Assembly: GCA_945905915.1 (NCBI GenBank)
Contig: CAMDQL010000005.1
Span: 1-44,702 of the forward strand
Length of the DNA stretch: 44,702 bases
From: Flavobacterium psychrophilum
GTDB lineage: Bacteria; Bacteroidota; Bacteroidia; Flavobacteriales; Flavobacteriaceae
Direction: 5' to 3'
The notes beneath the pieces are model-generated. The model was given only the letters and a program-made list of their open reading frames with translations, made no database searches and was not told the DNA's origin. Of this stretch, positions 7,739 to 15,854 are shown piece by piece. The position numbers and the translations under genes are program-made. Every line of letters begins with the position of its first letter. Positions within the stretch are counted from its first letter, which is position 1.

Positions 7739-8293
7739 CTATTTTTTAATTCTCGATTCATTTTGTTTCACAAAAGCATCCCAACCCGAATAGCTTTTGC
7801 CAATTTCCACTCTTCCCGAATTGAAAAAATGACAAACTGCTGCTGCTAAACCATCGGTTGAATCAAGGTTTTTTGGTAATTCTTTTAAACCTAGTAGTTG
7901 TTGTAGCATTTTAGCCACTTGCTCTTTACTCGCATTTCCATTGCCAGTAATCGCCATTTTTATTTTTTTGGGTTCGTATTCTGTAATAGGAATATCTCTG
8001 GAAAGTCCGGCCGCCATGGCAACACCTTGCGCTCTTCCCAGTTTTAACATGGATTGCACGTTTTTACCAAAGAAAGGCGCTTCGATAGCAATTTCATCAG
8101 GATTATGGGTGTCAATTAATTCAATGGTACGTTCAAAAATGACTCTCAACTTTTGATAATGATTATCGTATTTAGATAAAATCAATTCGTTCAATTGTAC
8201 AAATTCCATTTTTTTATTGACCACCTTTATCAATCCGAAACCCATTATGGTGGTTCCAGGATCAATACCTAATATGATGCGTTCGTTTGCCAA
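7739..8293 (-). CDS. ruvC: Holliday-junction resolvase RuvC
   Basis: The endonuclease that cuts Holliday junctions after RuvAB branch migration. The four catalytic acids are all visible: D11 (GIDPGTT), E71 (AIEAPFF), and D143 and D146 (LDSTDGLAAA). The 184-residue length is normal. The gene begins 6 nt downstream of the lipoprotein gene's stop, so the two are probably co-transcribed. No ruvA or ruvB lies nearby. Confidence 0.97.
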   Translation of the reverse strand: MANERIILGIDPGTTIMGFGLIKVVNKKMEFVQLNELILSKYDNHYQKLRVIFERTIELIDTHNPDEIAIEAPFFGKNVQSMLKLGRAQGVAMAAGLSRDIPITEYEPKKIKMAITGNGNASKEQVAKMLQQLLGLKELPKNLDSTDGLAAAVCHFFNSGRVEIGKSYSGWDAFVKQNESRIKK

Positions 8294-8299
8294 TTGAAT

Positions 8300-8779
8300 T
8301 TATTTTTGAACTTTAATAATCACTGGAAGAATAAACTGGGTTTTTACTTTTATTCCTCGTTTAATTGCGGGTTCGACTTTTGGAAAATCTGCTAAACGGG
8401 CGGTTAAAATACTGTCGGCTTTTACTTTGTCGTAAGCCACACTGTCTTTAGAAAATTGCGGTTCAAATTGCAAACTCGAATCTGGATTAATCGTTACTTT
8501 TACAGAAATCGTATCGGTTTCAGGATATAACATTTGTAAGGTATCGATTCCTATACGCTCTTGAATGGTTTGTGATAAATAATCGAAAAAACATTGTTTC
8601 TTAACCGCTATGTCTTTTATGGTGTCGCATTGCATCACTGATGGCAATTCGTCTACTTCTTCCCAATTAATTTTTTGCAATTCTTGTTGCAATAATTGGT
8701 TTTCATCCGGTACTTTTTTGTCAAATAATTGACAAGAAGTTGCTAAAAGCACTAAAAATAATAATCCAACTTTATGCAT
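8300..8779 (-). CDS. Putative lipoprotein of unknown function
   Basis: I use the ATG at 8779 (159 aa), because MHKVGLLFLVLLATSC is then a clean lipoprotein signal peptide with Cys16 as the lipidation site. An upstream in-frame ATG would add 12 residues before the signal. The mature part is acidic and rich in Asp/Val/Lys, with the C-terminal segment RGIKVKTQFILPVIIKVQK, vaguely like TonB-C-type ends. I do not recognise a domain. It lies just upstream of ruvC and diverges from the DUF456 gene. Confidence 0.7.
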   Translation of the reverse strand: MHKVGLLFLVLLATSCQLFDKKVPDENQLLQQELQKINWEEVDELPSVMQCDTIKDIAVKKQCFFDYLSQTIQERIGIDTLQMLYPETDTISVKVTINPDSSLQFEPQFSKDSVAYDKVKADSILTARLADFPKVEPAIKRGIKVKTQFILPVIIKVQK

Positions 8780-8796
8780 TTGAAATAGAATAACTT

Positions 8797-8804
8797 TAAA
8801 TTTG
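8797..8804 (+). promoter_or_regulatory. -7 promoter box before the DUF456 gene
   Basis: TAAATTTG matches TAnnTTTG exactly, 31 nt before the ATG at 8836. A correctly spaced -33 TTG is not obvious. Confidence 0.5.
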
Positions 8805-8835
8805 TAAAAATACATTGTAAAAATAGAAATAATTT

Positions 8836-9336
8836 ATGGAATACTTTTTATTATTGATTGGTTTTTGCTTAATGCTTGTTGGAATTGCGGGCAGCTTACT
8901 TCCTGCATTGCCTGGACCGCCCTTAAGTTGGGTTGGTCTCTTACTTTTATATTTTTGTCCAACCATTGAAACAAATTATTGGTTGCTTGCCATTACGCTG
9001 ATGATTGCAATAATAATTAGTATTTTAGACTATGTGATACCTGCTCAGGGAACTAAATTTTTCGGAGGAAGTAGTTATGGGATTTGGGGAACCAATATAG
9101 GTTTAATTGTAGGGCTTATCTCACCTATTCCTTTTGGCTTCTTAATTGGGCCTTTTCTGGGGGCATTTATAGGTGAGTTATTATATAATTTCAATGAAAA
9201 AGAACGCGCCTTAAAAGCCGCTTTGGGTTCGTTTATAGGTTTTGTTGCCGGAACGTTTATGAAGTTATTTGTTTGTGTGCTGTTTTTAATTTTGTTCTTG
9301 ATTATTGTTTGGCAAAATAAATCGATTTGGATTTAA
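8836..9336 (+). CDS. DUF456 family membrane protein
   Basis: A 166-residue integral membrane protein with about four to five hydrophobic segments and the glycine-rich loops typical of DUF456: GIAGSLLPALPGPPLSWVGLL near the N-terminus, then TKFFGGSSYGIWGTNIGLIVGL, and GFLIGPFLGAFIGEL. Function is unknown; the repeated glycine motifs resemble those of small transporter-like proteins. It is probably monocistronic, with its own -7 box and a terminator downstream. Confidence 0.87.
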   Translation: MEYFLLLIGFCLMLVGIAGSLLPALPGPPLSWVGLLLLYFCPTIETNYWLLAITLMIAIIISILDYVIPAQGTKFFGGSSYGIWGTNIGLIVGLISPIPFGFLIGPFLGAFIGELLYNFNEKERALKAALGSFIGFVAGTFMKLFVCVLFLILFLIIVWQNKSIWI

Positions 9337-9343
9337 TACAATC

Positions 9344-9374
9344 AAAAAAGCCCTGCATAAATGCAAAGCTTTTC
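9344..9374. terminator. Bidirectional intrinsic terminator after the DUF456 gene
   Basis: AAAAGC and TGCA pair with TGCA and GCTTTT around a short loop. A-rich and T-rich flanks make it work in either direction. On the minus strand it would also end any transcript running through 9378-9417. Confidence 0.65.
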
Positions 9375-9377
9375 ATT

Positions 9378-9413
9378 GGTCTAACTACTAAACCTTATCC
9401 CAATTGCTTGGGA
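9378..9413 (-). ncRNA. Candidate structured RNA: two hairpins next to a terminator
   Basis: Two compact stem-loops lie side by side: TCCCAA-TTGC-TTGGGA (9398-9413) and, on the minus strand, GGTTTA-GTAGT-TAGACC (9378-9394). The terminator hairpin at 9344-9374 follows on the minus strand. No good -7 box is seen just upstream, so this may be a processed piece of tRNA-Asp read-through, a 3' UTR structure, or nothing functional. I do not recognise a family. Confidence 0.3.
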
Positions 9414-9450
9414 ATAAACAACACAACTATTTTAAATATCTTAAGAGGGC

Positions 9451-9478
9451 AAAAAAGCCTTTCATAAAAGAAAGGCTT
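9451..9478 (-). terminator. Intrinsic terminator of tRNA-Asp
   Basis: On the minus strand AAGCCTTTC pairs with GAAAGGCTT across a CTTTTATG-type loop and is followed by a T run. It lies 10 nt beyond the tRNA 3' end. Confidence 0.85.
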
Positions 9479-9487
9479 CCTCTTTAC

Positions 9488-9564
9488 TGGCGGTCTGGAC
9501 GGGACTCGAACCCGCGACCCCATGCGTGACAGGCATGTATTCTAACCAACTGAACTACCAAACC
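9488..9564 (-). tRNA. tRNA-Asp (anticodon GTC)
   Basis: A 77-nt cloverleaf read on the minus strand. The acceptor stem GGTTTGG pairs with CCAGACC with one T-G wobble, and the discriminator base is G. The anticodon arm CATGC-CTGTCAC-GCATG gives anticodon GTC. A standard T arm with GGTTCGAGTCC is present, and the 3' CCA is encoded in the DNA. It is a single gene with its own promoter and terminator, with no rRNA or other tRNA beside it. Confidence 0.97.
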
Positions 9565-9621
9565 AGTGCATTTTCACTTATTCTTTATTGCTAAAGCAGT
9601 CCGTGAACTTGATTGCGAGTG

Positions 9622-9651
9622 CAAATATACTACGCTTTTTGATTCCTGCAA
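9622..9651 (-). promoter_or_regulatory. Promoter of tRNA-Asp
   Basis: Minus-strand TTG (9649-9651), 19-bp spacer and TATATTTG (9622-9629). This implies a precursor with a 5' leader of about 50 nt. The sequence after the box reads CACTC, close to the CACC after the -7 box of rpsP and hemD. Confidence 0.72.
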
Positions 9652-9688
9652 ATATTTTTTAAAAAAAAGGTAAAGTTTTTTGAGCGAT

Positions 9689-10627
9689 CTAGGCAAACTT
9701 TTGTTTCTCAACCAAATAAGAAGTCATAATTTTTTCAAATTTTTCATCTATTGCTACCGGAATATATTTGATTTGATATTGCAAACATGTAGCTTCTATT
9801 GTTTTAAAATAGTTTGAAATGACTTTTTGATAGGCTTCTTGACTGTTTTCGGCAAATAATTGAATGGTTTCGCCAGTTTCAACATCAATAAATTTTCTGG
9901 GAGCAGCATCAAAATTAAAGTTCAATTCGGTTTTTTGATCATACACATGAAAAACCACTACCTTATGTTTATTATGTTTTAGATGCTGAAGCGCTCTAAA
10001 AATTTTGTCGTTGTCTTCCTCCGACCCTTGGGAATGAAATAAATCGGTAAATAAAATTACCATAGAACGACGGTGTAAATTCTCAGCAATTTGATGTAAA
10101 TAAGTTACTGTGTCTGTGGTTTTTGTGTTGGAATTATTTTTTAAAACTCCTTCTAAAGTATTTAAAATCATGCGATGATGACGATCGCTTCCTTTTTCGG
10201 GCGCATAATATTCATACGTATCTGAATAAATACTTAACCCCACAGCATCGCGTTGTTTTTTTAATAAATTCATTAAAACCGCCGAAGCTAATGCCGAAAA
10301 ACCAATTTTATTTTCATAAAATGGCTGATTTGCTTTCAATTTTGGATAATGCATTGATGAGGAATTATCAAGAATCAAATGGCACCGTAAGTTAGTTTCT
10401 TCTTCATATCGCTTGGTATATAAACGATCGGTTTTAGCAAATAATTTCCAATCAATATGCTTGGTGCTTTCGCCTTGATTATAGGTTTTATGTTCAGCAA
10501 ATTCAGCTGAAAAACCATGAAAAGGTGATTTATGCATGCCAGAAATAAAGCCTTCGACAATTTGATTTGCTAAAAGTTCTAAATGTTCAAAACTGGAAAT
10601 TTTTTCTATTTGCTGCTCTAAATTCAT
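9689..10627 (-). CDS. DUF58 domain protein (vWA-like, MoxR-system associated)
   Basis: A 312-residue cytoplasmic protein of the DUF58 family, commonly found with MoxR AAA ATPases and Bat aerotolerance proteins in Bacteroidetes. The DUF58 core STKHIDWKLFAKTDRLYTKRYEEE is at about residues 54-78. A von Willebrand A-type MIDAS DxSxS follows at D87-S89-S91 (LDNSSSM). No moxR or bat gene is adjacent here. A TATCTTTA box (10632-10639, 7/8 match) ends only 4 nt before the ATG, so the mRNA may be leaderless. The family-typical N-terminus supports this start. Confidence 0.9.
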   Translation of the reverse strand: MNLEQQIEKISSFEHLELLANQIVEGFISGMHKSPFHGFSAEFAEHKTYNQGESTKHIDWKLFAKTDRLYTKRYEEETNLRCHLILDNSSSMHYPKLKANQPFYENKIGFSALASAVLMNLLKKQRDAVGLSIYSDTYEYYAPEKGSDRHHRMILNTLEGVLKNNSNTKTTDTVTYLHQIAENLHRRSMVILFTDLFHSQGSEEDNDKIFRALQHLKHNKHKVVVFHVYDQKTELNFNFDAAPRKFIDVETGETIQLFAENSQEAYQKVISNYFKTIEATCLQYQIKYIPVAIDEKFEKIMTSYLVEKQKFA

Positions 10628-10631
10628 ATCG

Positions 10632-10639
10632 TAAAGATA
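10632..10639 (-). promoter_or_regulatory. -7-like box directly before the DUF58 gene
   Basis: TATCTTTA on the minus strand matches TAnnTTTG at 7 of 8 positions. Only 4 nt separate it from the ATG, the same spacing as before the epimerase and LuxE-like genes. Confidence 0.45.
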
Positions 10640-10659
10640 GGGAAAGATTTTATTTTGTA

Positions 10660-10694
10660 GGTGAAAGGTTATGGGTAAATGGTTATGGATAAAA
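10660..10694 (+). repeat. Heptanucleotide repeat, five units
   Basis: Units GGTGAAA, GGTTATG, GGTAAAT, GGTTATG and GATAAAA between the DUF58 gene and the trxA terminator. Four of the five start with GGT. Confidence 0.72.
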
Positions 10695-10720
10695 AAAGGC
10701 TCAACTTTCGTTGAACCTTC
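10691..10720 (-). terminator. Intrinsic terminator of trxA
   Basis: On the minus strand GGTTCAAC-GAAA-GTTGAGCC is followed by seven T. It lies 22 nt after the thioredoxin stop. Confidence 0.88.
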
Positions 10721-10741
10721 AATATGTGTTTTTTAAAACTA

Positions 10742-11059
10742 TTATAATAATGCATCAATTGCATCAGTATAGGTTTTTTTAGGAGCCACCCCAACTTGTC
10801 TTCCTACTACTTCTCCGTTTTGGAAAATTAATACCGTTGGAATATTTCTTACTCCATATTTTGCTGCAAATTCTTGGTTTGCATCTACATCTACTTTTCC
10901 TACAACTGCTTTTCCTTCATATTCGCTGTGAATTTCATCGATAACTGGTCCAACCATTCTACATGGTCCACACCAAGCTGCCCAAAAATCTACTACTACT
11001 GGTTTGTCTGATTTCAAAACTACTTCGTCAAAAGTAGCATCTGTTATTGCTAATGCCAT
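10742..11059 (-). CDS. trxA: Thioredoxin
   Basis: A small cytoplasmic disulfide reductase of 105 residues with the classic WAAWCGPCRM active site (C30, C33), VDFWA before it, and the cis-proline loop NIPTVLIF. No signal peptide is present, so it is the cytoplasmic type. It has its own -7 box upstream (11094-11101) and a strong terminator, so it is monocistronic, just downstream of dnaE on the same strand. Confidence 0.97.
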   Translation of the reverse strand: MALAITDATFDEVVLKSDKPVVVDFWAAWCGPCRMVGPVIDEIHSEYEGKAVVGKVDVDANQEFAAKYGVRNIPTVLIFQNGEVVGRQVGVAPKKTYTDAIDALL

Positions 11060-11093
11060 ATTTTTCTATTTAATTTTATAATTATTTGAATTG

Positions 11094-11101
11094 CAAATTT
11101 A
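11094..11101 (-). promoter_or_regulatory. -7 promoter box of trxA
   Basis: Minus-strand TAAATTTG is an exact TAnnTTTG match, 34 nt before the ATG. The nearest upstream TTG is too close (12 bp) to be a standard -33. Confidence 0.55.
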
Positions 11102-11170
11102 GGAATTTATTACCAATGAAAGTATGTTTTAAGATTACTTTTAACTATAGTCTTATATTTAGAATTTATA

Positions 11171-14100
11171 TTAATTCAGTTTGAAACTTACTTGCATTTT
11201 GTCTAATTCCTGAAGCAATTCAGACGAAATCTTAACTTTTAATTTTCGGCTTGGCATAGAAAGCTTGGTTTTAACTACAATTTCTTCCTTTTCAACAGGA
11301 ATATCGAGTTCCATTTCAGATACTTCTTCTCCGTCATCTGTACTTACAATTTCATCTTCAACAATAACCGGACTCATCTCTAAGGTTTTTTTAATGCGTT
11401 CTAATTCCATAACTTCAAAGGTTACCGAATTTTCGCCTTTGTTTGCTGTAAACAATTTATTTAATTCGGTCACAAAATTGGAATGTAACTCTTTAATATC
11501 TAAATGAATGATCAATTTTTTAGCAAATGAAGGCAATACATCGGCCAACATTTTTGCGTCTATAAATTGAATTCTAGGATCTGATTTTTTACCCGTTTCG
11601 CGATTAACCCAACCTTCTTTTACATTAATTTTAAAAAACACGAACTGGTTTTGCAACAAGAAATGACGGTATTTTAAATAATCTTCGTCAAAAATTCGGA
11701 ACTCATAACTTTCGTCATAGCCTTCTAAAACAAAGGTTGCCCATCCTTTACCGTTTTTGGCAGTTCGATGCTGTACATTGGTTACAATTCCGCCAAAAGA
11801 AAGGTTTTTACCCAAATGCTGTGCTAAGTTTTTTAGCGTTTCCAATTTTGCAGAGCAGAAATATTTCATCTCAAATTTATATTCATCTAATGGATGACCC
11901 GAAATGTAAATTCCGACAACTTCTTTTTCTTTGGCTAATTTTTCCATCGTACTCCAATCTTCACAAGGAGGCACAGTGGGTTCTGCAATTTGTACTTCAG
12001 AAGCATCGCCAAACAAACTTACTTGCGATGAATTCTCATTTTCTTGAAATTTGGATCCATAACGAATCGCCTTTTCTAAAAACGTAATTCCGTCGCCATC
12101 ATGATGAAAATATTGTGCGCGGTGGGTTTCAACAAAACCATCAAAACCTCCTGCTAATGCTAAATTTTCAAATGCTTTTTTATTCGCTGCACGCAAGTCA
12201 ATTCGCTTCGAAAAATCAAAAATAGATTTATAGTTACCCTCTTTTCTGTTCTCAACTATAGTTTGAACGGCTCCTGCCCCTACTCCTTTAACGGCTCCCA
12301 TTCCAAAACGCACAGCATAATTTTCGTTTACCGTAAATTTATAGAACGATTCATTCACATCTGGCCCTAAAACGTCTAATCCCATGCGTTTACATTCTTC
12401 CATAAAGAAAGAAACTTGTTTGATGTCGTTCATATTATTTGAAAGCACCGCAGCCATATATTCTGCTGGATAATGTGCTTTTAAATAAGCAGTTTGATAA
12501 GCAATCCAAGCATAACAAGTGGAATGCGATTTGTTAAACGCATAACTAGCAAACGCTTCCCAGTCTTTCCAAATTTTCTCTAAAATAGTCGAATCATGAC
12601 CCTTTTCTGAAGCTTGCTCGATGAATTTAGGTTTCATTTTATCCAAAACAGGTTTGTCTTTTTTACCCATTGCTTTTCGAAGTACGTCGGCATCACCTTT
12701 TGTAAATCCAGCTAATGATTGAGACAAAAGCATTACTTGTTCTTGATAAACAGTAATTCCATAGGTTTCTGCTAAGTATTCTTCACAGGCTTTTAAATCG
12801 TATTTGATTTCTTCTTCGCCATTTTTTCTTCGAACGAATGAAGGAATGTATTCCAATGGTCCCGGACGATATAGTGCATTCATAGCAATTAAATCGGCAA
12901 AAACAGTTGGTTTTAAGTCCTTCATGTATTTTTGCATTCCAGGAGATTCATATTGAAATATCCCTACCGTTTCGCCTCGTTGGAATAACTCATATGTTTT
13001 TGCATCGTCAATTGGGAAATTATCTGGATCCAAATCGATATTTAAACGGTATTTGACCAATTTAACCGTGTCTTTTATTAAGGTTAGGGTTTTTAATCCT
13101 AAAAAGTCCATCTTTAACAAACCAGCGCTTTCGGCTACCGAGTTGTCAAATTGCGTAACATATAAATCGGAATCTTTTGCGGTTGTAACGGGAACGAAAT
13201 TGGTTATATCACTAGGTGTAATGATCACTCCACAGGCATGAATTCCGGTATTTCGGATCGAGCCTTCTAATACTTTTGCTTGCTGAATGGTTTCTCCTGC
13301 TAAATCTTCAGAATTGGCAATTCCAATTAGTTCTTTTACTTTTTCAAATTCTTCCGAACGCAATGCTTTTTTGACTTCGCTTTCGTCTTCTGCTAAAAAC
13401 CGAGCTAAATTCCATTTGGCAGGCATCATTCCTGGAATCAATTTGGCAATTCGATCCGCTTCAAACAATGGTAAATCTAGCACACGAGCAGTATCTCTAA
13501 TGGCAGATTTTGTAGCCATTTTACCATAGGTAATGATTTGTGCTACCTGATTTGAACCGTATTTATTAATAACATAATCCATAACGCGACCGCGGCCTTC
13601 ATCGTCAAAATCGATGTCGATATCGGGCATGGAAACACGATCGGGATTTAAGAAACGCTCAAAAAGTAAATCGTATTTAATAGGGTCAATATTGGTAATT
13701 CCTAAACAATAAGCCACAGCTGAACCCGCAGCCGAACCACGACCTGGTCCAACGGATACGTCCATTTTTCGGGCTTCGGCAATAAAATCTTGAACAATCA
13801 AAAAATAGCCTGGATAACCCGAATTAGCTATCGTAAGTAATTCAAAATCCAAACGTTCTTTGATATCATCGGAAAGTTCTGGATATCGTTTTTCGGCACC
13901 TTTGTAGGCTAAATGTCTTAAATAATTATTTTCGCCTCGCACGCCACCGTCTTCGGCATCTTCTGAAACTTCAAATTCATCAGGAATCTTAAATTTGGGA
14001 AGTAAAACATCGCGATACAAGGAATAAATTTCTACTTTATCGATGATTTCCTGAATATTGATAATCGCTTCGGGTAAATCAACAAAAAGTTGCTTCATTT

Positions 14101-15688
14101 CGTCACCCGATTTAAAATAATACTCCTGATTAGGCAATCCATATCGATATCCGCGACCGCGACCAATTGGCGTTGCTTGTTTTTCGCCTTCTTTTACACA
14201 CAATAAAATATCGTGTGCGTTGGCATCTTCTTTATTAACGTAATACGTATTATTGGTTGCAACCAACTTCACATTATGCTTTTTTGCGAAAGCTATTAAT
14301 GTTTGATTTACTCGAATTTCATCCTCTTGCTTGTGTCGCATGACTTCCAAATAAAAATCAGCACCAAATTGCTGCTTCCACCAAATCAAAGCTTCTTCGG
14401 CTTGACTTTCCCCAACATTTAGAATTTTACTCGGAATTTCTCCGTATAAATTACCCGATAAAACAATGATGTCTTCTTTATATTGCTCAATAATTTTTCT
14501 ATCGATACGCGGCACATAATAAAAACCATCCGTGTAGGCAATAGATGACATTTTGGCTAAATTATGATAGCCTTTTTTGTTTTTTGCCAATAAAACAACT
14601 TGATAACCGTTGTCTTTTTTGGTCTTATCTTTATGATCGTCACAGATATTGAATTCGCAACCTACAATCGGCTTGATTTCGGTTTCTGTCGAAATTTCGC
14701 CCGCTTCAATTGACGCTTCAATTTTTGTTTTTGCAGCTTTGTTATGATTCATTACTGCACTTACAAAATGGAAAGCGCCCATCATGTTACCTGTATCTGT
14801 GATAGCAACTGCAGGCATATTAAATTTAGCTGAAGCGCTTACCAAATCATTTACCGCAATAGTTGATTGCAATACCGAAAATTGCGTATGATTGTGTAAA
14901 TGTGCAAAAGCAGCGTCTTTTAAATCTGATTTTATATCGTCTGAAATTGTGGTTTGAACTTCTTCTTGTTCAATTTTTTTCAAACGCGCTCTAATTTCGT
15001 CAGAAGCTTGTTTTAGATTAATATGTTGTAATCCGATTAATTGAATTTCGCCAAGGTTTTTTTCTTTGAAACTTCTAAAATAGTCGGGAGTTACATCAAG
15101 TTCTTCTTTGGTAAAAATTTCTCTTTTGATTAACTCCAGAAAACAGCGCGTTGTAGCTTCCACATCGGCAGTTGCATTGTGTGCTTCTGCAAAAGGTTGG
15201 TTAAAAAGATATTGATGTAATTCGGTTAATGTTGGTAATTTAAACTTTCCGCCTCTTCCACCGGGTAACTTCAATAAATTAGCTGTTATTTCGGTACACG
15301 TATCTAAAACAGGCATTTTAATCATATCCGAACCAATGTTCATTCGATGAAATTCACATCCCATTATATTGACATCAAATCCTACATTTTGCCCAACAAT
15401 GAATTTAGTTTTGGAAAGTGCAATATTGAATTTTTCTAATGCTTCCGATAACAAAATTCCTTGCTCTATTGCTAATTCGGTAGAAATACCATGAATTCGT
15501 TCGGCATCATACGGAATATTAAAACCTTCGGGTTTTACCAAATAATCTTGGTGCTCGATTAAATTTCCCATGTCATCGTGCAACTGCCAAGCTATTTGAA
15601 TACAACGAGGCCAGTTATCAGTATCTGTAATAGGTGCTGACCAACTTCTAGGTAATCCGGTGGTTTCGGTATCGAAAATTAAATACAT
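11171..15688 (-). CDS. dnaE: DNA polymerase III alpha subunit with fused N-terminal DEDDh exonuclease
   Basis: The catalytic subunit of the replicative polymerase. The 1505 residues are longer than the roughly 1160 of E. coli DnaE because an epsilon-like exonuclease occupies residues 1 to about 190. All five DEDDh residues are present: D6 and E8 (DTETTG), D105 (GFDVNIM), and H170 and D175 (HNATADVEA). The PHP domain starts near 260 with HLHNHTQFS. The polymerase catalytic motif PDIDIDFDDEGRGR lies at about 686-699, preceded by GPGRGSAAGSAV. The C-terminal third carries the tau-binding/OB-type region. The gene has its own promoter and a 65-nt leader that contains heptanucleotide repeats. Exonuclease-DnaE fusions are, to my knowledge, usual in Flavobacteriia. 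Confidence 0.97.
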   Translation of the reverse strand: MYLIFDTETTGLPRSWSAPITDTDNWPRCIQIAWQLHDDMGNLIEHQDYLVKPEGFNIPYDAERIHGISTELAIEQGILLSEALEKFNIALSKTKFIVGQNVGFDVNIMGCEFHRMNIGSDMIKMPVLDTCTEITANLLKLPGGRGGKFKLPTLTELHQYLFNQPFAEAHNATADVEATTRCFLELIKREIFTKEELDVTPDYFRSFKEKNLGEIQLIGLQHINLKQASDEIRARLKKIEQEEVQTTISDDIKSDLKDAAFAHLHNHTQFSVLQSTIAVNDLVSASAKFNMPAVAITDTGNMMGAFHFVSAVMNHNKAAKTKIEASIEAGEISTETEIKPIVGCEFNICDDHKDKTKKDNGYQVVLLAKNKKGYHNLAKMSSIAYTDGFYYVPRIDRKIIEQYKEDIIVLSGNLYGEIPSKILNVGESQAEEALIWWKQQFGADFYLEVMRHKQEDEIRVNQTLIAFAKKHNVKLVATNNTYYVNKEDANAHDILLCVKEGEKQATPIGRGRGYRYGLPNQEYYFKSGDEMKQLFVDLPEAIINIQEIIDKVEIYSLYRDVLLPKFKIPDEFEVSEDAEDGGVRGENNYLRHLAYKGAEKRYPELSDDIKERLDFELLTIANSGYPGYFLIVQDFIAEARKMDVSVGPGRGSAAGSAVAYCLGITNIDPIKYDLLFERFLNPDRVSMPDIDIDFDDEGRGRVMDYVINKYGSNQVAQIITYGKMATKSAIRDTARVLDLPLFEADRIAKLIPGMMPAKWNLARFLAEDESEVKKALRSEEFEKVKELIGIANSEDLAGETIQQAKVLEGSIRNTGIHACGVIITPSDITNFVPVTTAKDSDLYVTQFDNSVAESAGLLKMDFLGLKTLTLIKDTVKLVKYRLNIDLDPDNFPIDDAKTYELFQRGETVGIFQYESPGMQKYMKDLKPTVFADLIAMNALYRPGPLEYIPSFVRRKNGEEEIKYDLKACEEYLAETYGITVYQEQVMLLSQSLAGFTKGDADVLRKAMGKKDKPVLDKMKPKFIEQASEKGHDSTILEKIWKDWEAFASYAFNKSHSTCYAWIAYQTAYLKAHYPAEYMAAVLSNNMNDIKQVSFFMEECKRMGLDVLGPDVNESFYKFTVNENYAVRFGMGAVKGVGAGAVQTIVENRKEGNYKSIFDFSKRIDLRAANKKAFENLALAGGFDGFVETHRAQYFHHDGDGITFLEKAIRYGSKFQENENSSQVSLFGDASEVQIAEPTVPPCEDWSTMEKLAKEKEVVGIYISGHPLDEYKFEMKYFCSAKLETLKNLAQHLGKNLSFGGIVTNVQHRTAKNGKGWATFVLEGYDESYEFRIFDEDYLKYRHFLLQNQFVFFKINVKEGWVNRETGKKSDPRIQFIDAKMLADVLPSFAKKLIIHLDIKELHSNFVTELNKLFTANKGENSVTFEVMELERIKKTLEMSPVIVEDEIVSTDDGEEVSEMELDIPVEKEEIVVKTKLSMPSRKLKVKISSELLQELDKMQVSFKLN

Positions 15689-15697
15689 AGTGGTAAA

Positions 15698-15725
15698 ATT
15701 CCAAGTTCAAAAATTCAAATTCCAA
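15698..15725 (+). repeat. Heptanucleotide repeat in the dnaE 5' leader, four units
   Basis: Units ATTCCAA, GTTCAAA, AATTCAA and ATTCCAA, in phase, between the dnaE promoter and start codon. They would therefore be transcribed. Confidence 0.65.
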
Positions 15726-15753
15726 TGCTTAACAATACGAATTTGAGATTTAT

Positions 15754-15784
15754 CAAAATTACATTTTAAGTCGTTAAGGAGCAA
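15754..15784 (-). promoter_or_regulatory. Promoter of dnaE
   Basis: Minus-strand TTG (15782-15784), 20-bp spacer and TAATTTTG (15754-15761), an ideal Bacteroidetes promoter. Confidence 0.75.
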
Positions 15785-15798
15785 TTTTAGTTATTAAC

Positions 15799-15830
15799 AA
15801 AAAACCACTTGAATTTCTTCAAATGGTTTT
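15799..15830 (-). terminator. Intrinsic terminator of the DUF6252 lipoprotein gene
   Basis: On the minus strand AAACCATTTGAA-GAAA-TTCAAGTGGTTT is followed by a T run. It lies 25 nt after the lipoprotein stop and separates that gene from dnaE. Confidence 0.85.
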
Positions 15831-15854
15831 ACTATGTGATATTATTTTATTTTT

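Noticed and set aside
9488..9564. tRNA-Asp as an integration site of a genomic island
   Set aside because: No integrase and no repeated tRNA 3' end are seen in the window.
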